Virus record (IMG/VR): IMGVR_UViG_3300046777_000191
Span: 1-20,486 of that record
DNA: 20,486 bases
Strand: one strand, 5' to 3'
Source: a virus
Program-made: the position numbers and the translations under genes
Notes under the pieces: model-generated
The model's input: the letters and a program-made list of their open reading frames with translations, nothing else
Told to the model about the DNA's origin: nothing
The model's database searches: none
In this document: piece after piece, positions 1 through 6,799 of the stretch
Numbering within the stretch: position 1 is the first letter of the stretch
Layout: every line of letters starts with the position of its first letter

Positions 1-89
1 AGTGCTGTGGCTAGTCCTTCTGTAAACTTGCCATCGGTGGTGCCGTTATCGCACCAACCGAGGGCTACTGTATCTGACTTACCTATCAT
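1..89 (-). CDS. Unknown phage protein, N-terminal 29 codons only (cut by left edge); possible glycosyltransferase-like
   Basis: An ATG at 89-87 opens a frame that stays open to the window edge. The visible peptide begins MIGKSDTVALGWCDN and continues with GTTDGKFTEGLATA. A purine-rich ribosome binding site (AAGGGGA) lies just upstream, in the short gap after the preceding gene stops at 106. Position and spacing match the other genes of this transcript, so the CDS is well supported although short. From memory, phage proteins that start with a hydrophobic strand followed by W-C-D-N-G and D-G-K-F often belong to GT-A-like glycosyltransferase families. That is recollection, not proof, because the catalytic DxD region would lie outside the window. 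A gene of that type would fit modification of the host surface or of virion proteins. Confidence 0.75.
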   Translation of the reverse strand, partial: MIGKSDTVALGWCDNGTTDGKFTEGLATA

Positions 90-105
90 TGTCCCCTTGC
101 TTTCT

Positions 106-357
106 TTACTCTACTATTGGTTCGGTTGTTTCTTCAACTGCTGGTGCAAGAAAATTCTTAAAATTTTCTACTTCTTCTGGTGTGGGAGGAATAAGTTTTT
201 CTCCATCCCATAATCCAGCAAAATAAAGTGTTCCAGTTTCTTCTGTTTCTTCAATAAATGTTCCAGGCTCTAGCACTTCTGCTGCTGCCTCATAGGACTC
301 AAATATTGACCTTCCAGAAATACGGTTATTTAATAATATACCAAATACTTTAGACAT
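106..357 (-). CDS. Small acidic hypothetical protein of the fibre region
   Basis: This 83-residue protein starts at an ATG preceded by AAAGGA, 13 bases after the glycine-rich adhesin gene stops, and is followed closely by the gene at the left edge. The C-terminal half is strongly acidic and carries the segment GLWDGEKLIPPTPEEVENF, then an Ala/Pro/Glu-rich tail. There is no signal peptide, membrane segment or recognisable catalytic motif. Position directly after an adhesin-like gene invites comparison with fibre assembly or chaperone proteins, but I do not recognise a family and nothing in the sequence proves that role. The opposite-strand reading frame here is less plausible, because this frame has a good ribosome binding site and fits the operon. 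Confidence 0.8.
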   Translation of the reverse strand: MSKVFGILLNNRISGRSIFESYEAAAEVLEPGTFIEETEETGTLYFAGLWDGEKLIPPTPEEVENFKNFLAPAVEETTEPIVE

Positions 358-370
358 TATTTCCTTTCTT

Positions 371-1555
371 TTACCAGTAAATTAAACAAGCACCAGCGCC
401 ACCAGCGCCACCAGCAGAAGCGGTTGACATTCCCGTGCCTCCACCACCGCCGCCACCGCCAAGACCGCCTGCTCCACCAGCGCCTGCTATTGAAGAAGAA
501 GCACCAAGCACACCATCTGTTCCAGGAGCGCAGATTCCTGCACCACCGCCTCCACCACGCCAAGCATTGCCACCTAGTGTTGTAGAGACTTGTCCACCAC
601 GATAATATGAAGTGCTTCCACCTGTGCCAGCCTGATTTGTAAGGTATGCTCCGCCGCCGCCACCACCAGTATACAAACCACCGTGACCGCCAAGACCTCC
701 ACCTGCTGAACCATTTCCACCTGAGCCACCTCTAGATGAACCAATGTAAGTTGCCGTACCAGTAGTCCAGATACTTCTAGGCTCAGCAAAAGAAGCGTTT
801 ACAGGATTAAGATAAACTCCTGGTTGAGACAATCCGTCAGCACCGTTAAACACGGATAAATCAGTTAATAAATTGCCACCAACAATTGTGGAAGTTGGAC
901 TTGCAAAATATGCCATTGAGTTGTTTCTCCAACCAGCATATAAATCAACTCCATTAGCAGTACTTATATTAGGAAAAAAGTTAGCATTGCTTGCAACAGT
1001 ACCTGCTCCAGTTGTACCTCCACCGCCACCGCCCGTGCTTCCGCCATCGGCAACAAGAATGGAGCCAGCACCAGTTGAACTATATCCAGTAAGGGTAGGT
1101 GCATTGTCAGCAGTGTTTTTACCGTTACTACCAGCGCTTCCAGTTCCACCATTATTATTTGTGCTAGCAGCACCGCCTCCACCACCACCACCAGCCTTAA
1201 TTGCTATCATATTTACTGCAGCATTTTGGTTGTGTCCAGACGGACCAGCAAATATAAAATAAGAAGAAGAACCATTGTCGCCAGGGTTTACTGAATTTGC
1301 GGCTGAACCCGCACCACCCGCGCCGATTTGTACATAAACACGCCCGCCTAGAAATAAAGGGGCAAAAACAGCACCAGCCCCACCACCACCGCCGCCGCCA
1401 GAGGTGTTGTTGTAACCTCCAGCACCTCCTCCTCCACCACCAGCAAGGAGAACGCATATTCTTTTTGGTGTTCCTAAGTCATACCAACCAGAAGTCGTAA
1501 TAGTTTGGCGTAGTTGAAAGCCTGCTGCTGCATCAGGTAATGAGTTAATTGCCAT
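371..1555 (-). CDS. Glycine-rich phage tail fibre / adhesin-like protein
   Basis: The 394-aa product begins with a short non-repetitive region (about residues 1-35, with TTSGWYDLGTPKRICVLL). It then alternates polyglycine tracts of 6-9 Gly with Ser/Thr/Asn-rich segments and ends with a Gly/Ala tract followed by ACLIYW. The layout of a beta-strand lead-in, many Gly runs and a terminal hydrophobic strand is that of the glycine-rich domain proteins found among phage tail fibres and adhesins. In T4-like gp38 adhesins such runs pack as polyglycine-II helices with receptor-contacting loops between them. The inferred role is host recognition at the fibre tip. The start codon overlaps the upstream stop in a TAATG junction, so translation is probably coupled. 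The locally GC-rich DNA is explained by Gly codons and is not evidence of transfer. Receptor and fold are unverified. Confidence 0.85.
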   Translation of the reverse strand: MAINSLPDAAAGFQLRQTITTSGWYDLGTPKRICVLLAGGGGGGAGGYNNTSGGGGGGGAGAVFAPLFLGGRVYVQIGAGGAGSAANSVNPGDNGSSSYFIFAGPSGHNQNAAVNMIAIKAGGGGGGGAASTNNNGGTGSAGSNGKNTADNAPTLTGYSSTGAGSILVADGGSTGGGGGGTTGAGTVASNANFFPNISTANGVDLYAGWRNNSMAYFASPTSTIVGGNLLTDLSVFNGADGLSQPGVYLNPVNASFAEPRSIWTTGTATYIGSSRGGSGGNGSAGGGLGGHGGLYTGGGGGGAYLTNQAGTGGSTSYYRGGQVSTTLGGNAWRGGGGGAGICAPGTDGVLGASSSIAGAGGAGGLGGGGGGGGTGMSTASAGGAGGAGACLIYW

Positions 1556-1857
1556 TATACAATCTCCACTCCGCTAATATGAAAGTTCACTGCAGTAGTT
1601 GATGCTGAACCAGTAATTGTTTGAGATGCGGTAATTACTTGTTTTAAATCAAACGAAACTGTTGAATATGAGTTAACGCTTATTGAAGGTAGCATTGCTA
1701 CCGAGTTTAAGTTAATAGTAAATGTAGCAGCAGATGTAGAGTTGTTGGCCACTACAATGTTTGTCACGACAGCAGTGCTTCCTGCTGGAGTTGTATATAG
1801 TGTTGTATTGGTAGTCGCTGCAGCAGTTCTGCTGAGAACCTTGGATATAACCGCCAT
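1555..1857 (-). CDS. Small beta-rich virion-associated protein, unknown function
   Basis: A 100-aa protein rich in Thr, Ser, Val and Ala, with alternating hydrophobic and polar residues typical of an all-beta sandwich. Examples are STAVVTNIVVANNSTSAAT at about residues 27-45 and the C-terminal NFHISGVEIV. It has no cysteines, membrane segment or signal peptide. Proteins of this size and pattern are common near fibre genes in environmental phages and are usually annotated hypothetical. A decoration or fibre-attachment role is a guess from position. The gene is joined at both ends by one-base TAATG overlaps, sitting between the 76-aa protein and the glycine-rich adhesin. The upstream coding end supplies a GGAGGT ribosome binding site about 8 bases before the ATG. 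Confidence 0.85.
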   Translation of the reverse strand: MAVISKVLSRTAAATTNTTLYTTPAGSTAVVTNIVVANNSTSAATFTINLNSVAMLPSISVNSYSTVSFDLKQVITASQTITGSASTTAVNFHISGVEIV

Positions 1858-2087
1858 TACTCAGCACCTCCTAGTGCATCAAGTTCTGCTTTGTGAGTAT
1901 TGATAGCAGCCTCAAGAACTGCAAGAGCCTTCTCTGTATTGGCTACTGCTTCAGAGTCACCTAATGATTCAAGAGTTACCTTGTTTAGTGAGTGTTGATA
2001 TGCCTCAGCAGCAAACTGTGAAATTCTTTGCTCAAGGATATTTTTCTTTTGCTCTGGTGTTAACAGAGCGTTATAGTCTACAGCCAT
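1857..2087 (-). CDS. Small helical protein between fibre genes, unknown
   Basis: This 76-aa protein is predicted to be mostly helical: after MAVDYNALLTPEQ come Lys/Glu/Gln/Ala-rich segments with heptad-like hydrophobic spacing, including AVANTEKALAVLEAAI near residues 47-62. It may form a short coiled coil. It starts at an ATG preceded by AAAGGA, 20 bases after the large tail fibre gene stops, and ends in a TAATG junction with the next gene. I do not recognise a defined family. Size, charge and location would suit a small assembly chaperone or a fibre-linked structural protein, but this is inference from context. Confidence 0.85.
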   Translation of the reverse strand: MAVDYNALLTPEQKKNILEQRISQFAAEAYQHSLNKVTLESLGDSEAVANTEKALAVLEAAINTHKAELDALGGAE

Positions 2088-2107
2088 TAGTTACTGTTTC
2101 CTTTCGG

Positions 2108-5026
2108 TTAGAGCAAGGCACCCATTATGACTTGCTGTTCTACTTCTTCTAGTGCTGCTGTTGTTACACCTGCTGAAATGCCTGTCAACTGTGAACCATC
2201 GCCCACAAATTGACCAGCGGCATTTACAGAGGCTAATACTGTACCGCCTGAGTTCTGCCACTCTTGTAAGTTGGCTGTTTGGCTAGCCCTACCCTGGACA
2301 GTTAGTAAGACTCTGCCTGTTCCGCCAGAATCATAACCCTGCAAAAGCAAACCGCTATTTGGGGTATTTACATAAAGACGAGTTCCTGTTCCTGATGTTG
2401 AACCAAAAGAAACTCCAGCAAGAAAATTGTTGCTAGTGCTGAAATTGGCTGCTGAAGCAACTATATTGCCGCTACTATCTACGCGAGCCAACACCGTACC
2501 AGCACTATTCTGCCATTGTTGTATATCTGCAGTTTGAGAGGCTACTGCACGGGTAATAAGTGTCACACCAGCGGTAGCACGACCATTTATCAAAATACCA
2601 GCATTTGCTTGCAACTGAAGATATGCACCATTTTGTGAAACTGAATCTAAATAATTTGTTAGTATAGTTCCATCAGATTTAACACGGGCAAGATTTGTTC
2701 CAGCACTATCTTGCCATTGAGTTAAATCTGCAGACTGTGAAGTGGCTGCACGGATGACTGCACCAACTGTAGTGGTAGCACCAATAACAACACCCAACTG
2801 ATGAGCAGTTGAACTTGAACCTAGTGTTGCAGATGTTGAGTTTATAGATACTGCACCGCTAGACAAGATACGCATACGTTCAGTGAGTGTACCAGTAGAA
2901 TCAGTAGTCCAAAAACTTAAACGACCAGAAACTATGCCACTTGAAGGAGTATCAGAGGCGTTTGCTCTAATCATTGCAGAATTTTGCCAAGCAGTTCCAT
3001 CATCTCCATAAAATACTAAGTCACCTAAAGTATCTCCTGAATTTACAGCCGTATAAGTTCCAATTGCGGTTGAACGGCTCTTATGAAAAGCAATTCTTCC
3101 ACCAGCGGTAGAAGCATACATTCCATAAAGAGCAAGTGGATAGCCAGTTCCAGTACCAACAATGCTTTCAAGAAATGCTCCACTACCAGCAGTAGGGTAT
3201 CCATTGTTTCCTATAATTAAACGACCAAGGTGGTCAACTATAAATGGAGTTGAATCAGGATTAGTTGAATCCTCAACAAGAAGTGAATAGCCTGTACCAG
3301 TATTGGTAATACGGAATACATCAGCAGTACCAGCATTGGTAAATGTGTTTAGACCAGTAAAGTCATTGTTACCAGCAAGGGTTGGGAAACCAGAGGTAGA
3401 TACTGCTACCTGCTCCCAAGCACTTGTATTGCCGTTGTATACAAACATAACACCGCTTGTGGTGTTATAGTACAGCACTCCACTTGTTAGCGGATTGCCA
3501 TCATTGTCTACAGTTGGGGCAGAAGCCTTTGGTCCTAGGTATCTGTCATCAAAGGAATCAAATGAAGCAGCAGCACTAGATGCTGATGTTGCTGCAGATG
3601 AAGCCGAAGTGCTGGCGCTGTTAGCGCTAGTCAAAGCAGATGATGCTGAAGTGCTTGCACTTGAGGCAGATGTTGCTGCTGCACTTGCAGAAGTTGCAGA
3701 TGATGTAGCAGAAGTAGACGCACTATTAGCAGAAGTTAAAGCGCTTGAAGCAGATGTGCTAGCAGATGATGCACTTGTAGATGCAGCAGTTGCTGAAGCA
3801 GCAGCGCTTGTTGCGCTAGTTGCAGCAGCGGTAGCGCTAGCAGATGCTGAAGTCGCTGATGTAGCAGCAGCAGTTACACTGGCTGAAGCAGAAGTAGCAC
3901 TTGTCGCAGCAGCGCTTGCAGATGAAGATGCGCTATTTGCTGAAGTCAATGCTGAAGAAGCAGAGGTGCTTGCTGAGTTAGCACTGGTCAGGGCTGAGGA
4001 TGCCGAGGTGCTAGCCGAGGAAGCCGAAGTAGAGGCAGCAGATGCAGAGGTTGCAGCCGAAGATGCAGAGGTACTAGCAGAGGCTGCTGAGGTAGACGCT
4101 GCGCTAGCAGAAGTGGCTGCAGAGGACGCAGAAGTGCTTGCTGCTGTGGCTGAGGTTGCTGCACTATTGGCGCTAGTTAGGGCGTTAGAAGCGCTTGTAG
4201 AGGCGCTAGAGGCGCTTGTAGCGGCAGAGGCAGCACTAGTAGCAGCCGATGCTGCTGAGGTCGCTGCAGCCGTTGCTGAGCCTAGGATGCTATCTACGTA
4301 ATCTTTAGGGGTAGCAGAGGATGAAACCATACCTGCGCTGGACAGACCAGTTATGACTGGTGAGCCAGAAATGACTGGGCTAGTTAGAGTCTTGTTAGTC
4401 AAGGTCTGGGTAGCATCATTAATTGTGACTGTGCCTGAAGTGTTAGGCAAAGTAATTGTGTTGTCCTGTGTTGGGTCAACTACAGTCAAGGTAGTTTCGT
4501 GAGCGTCTGCAGTAGCACCTTCAAAGACGATACTTGCTTCGGCACTAGGAGTACCAGTTAAAGTTGGATTAGAAATTATTGGGCTAGTAAGAGTCTTATT
4601 GGTAAGTGTCTGAGTCTTTAGTGTACCTACTACAACACCTTCACCAGCAGCAATACCGTGCATTGTGTGGGCATTACCGCCACCATCATTGTAAGAAGCG
4701 TCAGCCTCTGCGTGTAGGTTGGCATCTCTGTAATCCCGTCCAATTGCCATATGCCGTACTACTGCACCTGCTGAGTGGTCTTGTGCTGTTGAACCATCTA
4801 TTGCACGTGTGATTGTAAATGTATTAGTAGATACCGCCGTTGCATCTACAATTTCTTCCAGCGCCGTATCAACATCAATTACTAATGTAAACGTTCTGCC
4901 TGCTGGAATAGTGACACCACCTAGCAGCGCTGTTCCAGATACTACGGTCATAGACGTAGCACCAGAAGTAATAGCACCTGTCAGCGTGGTTTGCTGAGAG
5001 CGGGATGAGTATTGCCGTGTTGTCAT
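2108..5026 (-). CDS. Large tail fibre protein with Ala/Ser/Thr heptad-repeat shaft
   Basis: The 972-aa product has clear fibre architecture. Residues 1-100 form a beta-rich N-terminal region (MTTRQYSSRSQQTTLTGAI, then an acidic strand pair and TITRAIDGSTAQDHSAGA), probably for virion attachment. Two copies of TQTLTNKTLTSP occur near residues 135-150 and 205-220; this motif is common in phage fibres. Residues 250-488 are about 34 Ala/Ser/Thr heptads. Then comes FDDRYLGPKASAPTVDN with a YYNTTSG..FVYNGN..AWEQV module typical of tail fibres. The C-terminal third has three related repeats containing QWQ(D/N)SAGT, near residues 757-788, 824-855 and 905-938, and probably forms a trimeric beta region. 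I see no endosialidase-type self-cleaving chaperone motif (S74) at the end. A ribosome binding site (AGGAA) precedes the ATG, 8 bases after the adaptor gene stops. Confidence 0.93.
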   Translation of the reverse strand: MTTRQYSSRSQQTTLTGAITSGATSMTVVSGTALLGGVTIPAGRTFTLVIDVDTALEEIVDATAVSTNTFTITRAIDGSTAQDHSAGAVVRHMAIGRDYRDANLHAEADASYNDGGGNAHTMHGIAAGEGVVVGTLKTQTLTNKTLTSPIISNPTLTGTPSAEASIVFEGATADAHETTLTVVDPTQDNTITLPNTSGTVTINDATQTLTNKTLTSPVISGSPVITGLSSAGMVSSSATPKDYVDSILGSATAAATSAASAATSAASAATSASSASTSASNALTSANSAATSATAASTSASSAATSASAASTSAASASTSASSAATSASAASTSASSASTSASSALTSANSASTSASSALTSANSASSSASAAATSATSASASVTAAATSATSASASATAAATSATSAAASATAASTSASSASTSASSALTSANSASTSATSSATSASAAATSASSASTSASSALTSANSASTSASSAATSASSAAASFDSFDDRYLGPKASAPTVDNDGNPLTSGVLYYNTTSGVMFVYNGNTSAWEQVAVSTSGFPTLAGNNDFTGLNTFTNAGTADVFRITNTGTGYSLLVEDSTNPDSTPFIVDHLGRLIIGNNGYPTAGSGAFLESIVGTGTGYPLALYGMYASTAGGRIAFHKSRSTAIGTYTAVNSGDTLGDLVFYGDDGTAWQNSAMIRANASDTPSSGIVSGRLSFWTTDSTGTLTERMRILSSGAVSINSTSATLGSSSTAHQLGVVIGATTTVGAVIRAATSQSADLTQWQDSAGTNLARVKSDGTILTNYLDSVSQNGAYLQLQANAGILINGRATAGVTLITRAVASQTADIQQWQNSAGTVLARVDSSGNIVASAANFSTSNNFLAGVSFGSTSGTGTRLYVNTPNSGLLLQGYDSGGTGRVLLTVQGRASQTANLQEWQNSGGTVLASVNAAGQFVGDGSQLTGISAGVTTAALEEVEQQVIMGALL
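3563..4279 (-). repeat. 21-base coding repeat giving Ala/Ser/Thr heptads
   Basis: The fibre gene has an imperfect 21-base period across this stretch, encoding residues 250-488 as consecutive heptads such as STSASSA, LTSANSA, ATSASAA and ATSATSA. I can tile about 34 units in register without gaps. Position 2 is mostly Thr, position 3 Ser, position 4 Ala and position 7 Ala, with two exceptionally regular LTSANSA/STSASSA alternations. Similar low-complexity Ala/Ser/Thr blocks occur in the lambda side tail fibre and relatives, where they act as extended shaft. The repeat creates long spurious open frames on the plus strand. Confidence 0.9.
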
Positions 5027-5034
5027 TTATGTTC

Positions 5035-5958
5035 CTATCGGGCGCTGTAGTGAACTCGGGGAGGATATTTGGTTTGCTGTCTACCACGTTCCTCATTGAG
5101 GCGTTGGGTATAAAGAGCAAAGAGTTGTCGCACTGCTGTATTGCTTGCGCCAAATGGACGCTTAGCATCAATCTCATCAGCCTGTGGGCTGTACTGAGCA
5201 GCACGGGCTGGGTCTAGGTATTGTAGTAATCGGTATGCAGCACCAAGCACTACTACATCTTTAGTAGATGCAGGTAGTCCAGTCTGTGTAACAAAGTCTT
5301 GGCTAGTAGAAGTAAACTCAGATGGTTCTGTTGCGTACATAACCTTGACGGTTCTGCCAGCAATAATTACATCACCGATAGTTACTGTCTGGGTATTGTT
5401 ACCCCAGGTATCTACATCTGCAAATGGGTCAAAGTCCCAACGTTTAACGCGTATCCATTCTTTTGTGGGACCAATATCCTGCCAAGATATAGCAAGGATG
5501 TTTTCAATGTCTAAATTACTAAATGAGTAAGTAGTTACCGCTGCGTTATATGTAAATGTAGTCTGCTTTGTAGCATAGATAGCAGAACCAACTGCACGGA
5601 TAGTATCATTAATAGCCTTCTCTACGCTGTATCTAGGGAAGATTGGGCTAATAGTTACCTTTGCATCAACAGCGTGGGTAGTAGGAGTAGTGCCTAGATA
5701 GCCTCGCCCATAAGGCGAGATAGTAGCGGTATTAGCAACACGGTCTACACTATCAATCCACATCAACTCATCATCAATTTCAATAACGCCTTTGCCCAAA
5801 TCTTGAGTAGAAGCAATGCTGATAACCAATGGTGATGAACTGGGAGAAGTAGTTGTGGTAATTGCAGCAGTTAAATAAGTAGAACGGTCTTGCTGATAGG
5901 TATAGCCTGATAGGTTAATCAGGACTTCATCCATCATCTGAGCCAAGGTATATGTCAT
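5035..5958 (-). CDS. Probable head-tail adaptor / neck protein
   Basis: The 307-aa protein begins with a helix (MTYTLAQMMDEVLINLSGY). It then has a beta-rich insertion (about residues 40-108, including EIDDELMWIDSV and GRGYLGTTPTTHAVDA), a helix-rich middle (YSVEKAINDTIRAVGSAIY) and more beta strands. It ends in two helices with DPARAAQYSPQADEID and LYTQRLNEERGR, then a basic tail PPRVHYSAR. N- and C-terminal helices around a beta domain, with a basic extended tail, is the general architecture of phage adaptors that dock under the portal (for example SU10-type or T7 gp11-like). The position after capsid genes and before fibres fits. The exact family is inferred from architecture and memory, without alignment. 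It overlaps the preceding gene by four bases (ATGA). Confidence 0.75.
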   Translation of the reverse strand: MTYTLAQMMDEVLINLSGYTYQQDRSTYLTAAITTTTSPSSSPLVISIASTQDLGKGVIEIDDELMWIDSVDRVANTATISPYGRGYLGTTPTTHAVDAKVTISPIFPRYSVEKAINDTIRAVGSAIYATKQTTFTYNAAVTTYSFSNLDIENILAISWQDIGPTKEWIRVKRWDFDPFADVDTWGNNTQTVTIGDVIIAGRTVKVMYATEPSEFTSTSQDFVTQTGLPASTKDVVVLGAAYRLLQYLDPARAAQYSPQADEIDAKRPFGASNTAVRQLFALYTQRLNEERGRQQTKYPPRVHYSAR

Positions 5959-6230
5959 AGGTTTATGCTCCTTAAAGCATCAGTTGGTGAAAGGTCAGTA
6001 GTACCAGCAAGTTCGTTGCAGATACCGCCCAAAGCCTTGTAATCATCTGGCTGTCTATTAGCATCAGCCTTTTTGTTAAGCGCTGCAATCAGCGCCAATC
6101 CTGTAGTGCCAGCGTAATCATTAGCAGCAGCAGTTGGTGCTTGATATGCCGTCAGCGCTGGATATGTCCCACCATTAGCCAAGCGATTTAACTCACTTGT
6201 AAATGAACTACCTGCTGTGCCTGTTGCCAT
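5955..6230 (-). CDS. Small hypothetical virion-region protein
   Basis: A 91-aa, Ala-rich, near-neutral protein: MATGTAGSSFTSELNRLANG at the start, then alternating short helices and Gly/Pro/Thr turns, ending LSPTDALRSINL. No cysteines, signal peptide or membrane helix are seen. Position, immediately before the adaptor gene and coupled to it by an ATGA overlap, suggests a head-tail joining or minor structural role. I recognise no domain. Its own start lies in a TAATG junction with the Lys-rich gene upstream. Confidence 0.85.
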   Translation of the reverse strand: MATGTAGSSFTSELNRLANGGTYPALTAYQAPTAAANDYAGTTGLALIAALNKKADANRQPDDYKALGGICNELAGTTDLSPTDALRSINL

Positions 6231-6394
6231 TACTTGCCTTTCTTCTTACGCAATACTGCAGCGTTATCTACCAAATTCGGATACGGTCTGCTCGCAGCCT
6301 TTGCACGTTTCTTGGCTGCAGCCTTCTGTGCAGTAGTTAGTTTTGTAGATTTCTTTTTCGGATTCTTTTTGTCCCAAAATTGTTTCTTCACCAT
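6230..6394 (-). CDS. 54-aa Lys/Ala-rich basic protein, unknown
   Basis: A short frame from the ATG at 6394 to TAA at 6230 encodes MVKKQFWDKKNPKKKSTKL, an Ala/Lys/Arg helix around residues 21-35, SRPYPNLVDNAAVLR and a C-terminal KKKGK. Both ends are operon-like: the start overlaps the upstream stop by 7 bases (ATGGTGA) and the stop overlaps the next start (TAATG). There are about 18 Lys/Arg against 2 acidic residues, so it should be strongly cationic and bind nucleic acid or an acidic partner. I do not recognise it. The junctions and the match to neighbouring basic genes support it as real despite its length. Confidence 0.75.
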   Translation of the reverse strand: MVKKQFWDKKNPKKKSTKLTTAQKAAAKKRAKAASRPYPNLVDNAAVLRKKKGK

Positions 6395-6687
6395 TTCACC
6401 TTGTTAGCCCAATAAGCAGCAGACATAGGACCTTTGGCTATGTTCTTGCTATGGCGTGCTTTAAATGATGCACGCTTATTCTTCATACGCTCTGACTCTC
6501 CAGCCTTCGGCTTACCAGCAGTCTTAGCCCCTTGCTCACCGAAACGAATAGTCTTAACTTGGTCGCCTTTCTTGGCGACTACAATGTGGCTTTTAGTTGG
6601 GTGGTTAGGTGTTCTTTTTGGTTTGTTATAACCAGATACACCAGCCCTCTTAAGCCTTGGGTCCGCTTTGCTTGCCATATTCCCCAT
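6388..6687 (-). CDS. Conserved small basic phage protein (DUF6321-like from memory)
   Basis: The 99-aa product has a Lys/Arg-rich N-terminal half (RLKRAGVSGYNKPKRTPNHP), a central strand pair (KSHIVVAKKGDQVKTIRFGEQGAKTAGKPKAGES), and a C-terminal RASFKARHSKNIAKG followed by MSAAYWANKVKW. I remember the last two motifs as hallmarks of a small conserved family widespread in aquatic phages and sometimes labelled DUF6321; function is unknown. Two starts are possible: the ATG at 6687 (AGGAAAG upstream) and one at 6678 (GGGGA upstream, giving MASKADPRL). The outer start is listed. With it, the first 38 bases overlap the 49-aa gene upstream in another frame. Basic charge and location next to head genes suggest a DNA-contacting head protein, as inference. 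Confidence 0.85.
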   Translation of the reverse strand: MGNMASKADPRLKRAGVSGYNKPKRTPNHPTKSHIVVAKKGDQVKTIRFGEQGAKTAGKPKAGESERMKNKRASFKARHSKNIAKGPMSAAYWANKVKW

Positions 6688-6799
6688 ACTTTCCTAGTAC
6701 TGCTCTTACTGTTCCGTTTTTGTTTAACCGCACCACATAGCCATCTTTGATTTGCACAGAGTTAAACTTGCGGTGCGGTTTGTATTTTCCTGAAGACAT
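6650..6799 (-). CDS. 49-aa basic protein overlapping the next gene, unknown
   Basis: From the ATG at 6799 to TAA at 6650 the frame encodes MSSGKYKPHRKFNSVQIKDG, then YVVRLNKNGTVRAVLGKYGEY and a short Gly/Lys tail. The alternating pattern (VQIKDGYVVRLNKNGTVRAVL) predicts a small beta-hairpin or three-stranded sheet with basic surface. The start is fused to the stop of the four-cysteine peptide (TAATG), and the 3' end overlaps the next gene by 38 bases in a different frame. The compact amphipathic pattern and coupling argue that it is translated. I recall similar short proteins in aquatic phage genomes but cannot name a family. Confidence 0.72.
   Translation of the reverse strand: MSSGKYKPHRKFNSVQIKDGYVVRLNKNGTVRAVLGKYGEYGKQSGPKA

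Noticed and set aside
873-1262. Plus-strand Pro/Ala/Leu-rich frame of 129 codons
   Set aside because: Antisense of polyglycine codons, which read as Pro/Ala; no ribosome site and wrong orientation.
357-1457. Several minus-strand frames in other registers, Trp/Arg-rich or Val/Leu-rich
   Set aside because: They lie inside the glycine-rich gene; reading GGT/GGA runs out of frame produces Trp/Arg or Val-rich peptides.
3495-4301. Plus-strand frame of 268 codons, Ala/Val/Glu/Leu-rich
   Set aside because: It is the exact antisense of the Ala/Ser/Thr heptad repeat; the 21-base period removes stops on both strands. It has no ribosome site and runs against the operon.
4875-5204. Minus-strand frame of 109 codons spanning the adaptor-fibre junction
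   Set aside because: It overlaps the ends of two well-supported genes in another frame and has irregular composition; the adaptor stop and fibre start explain the region.
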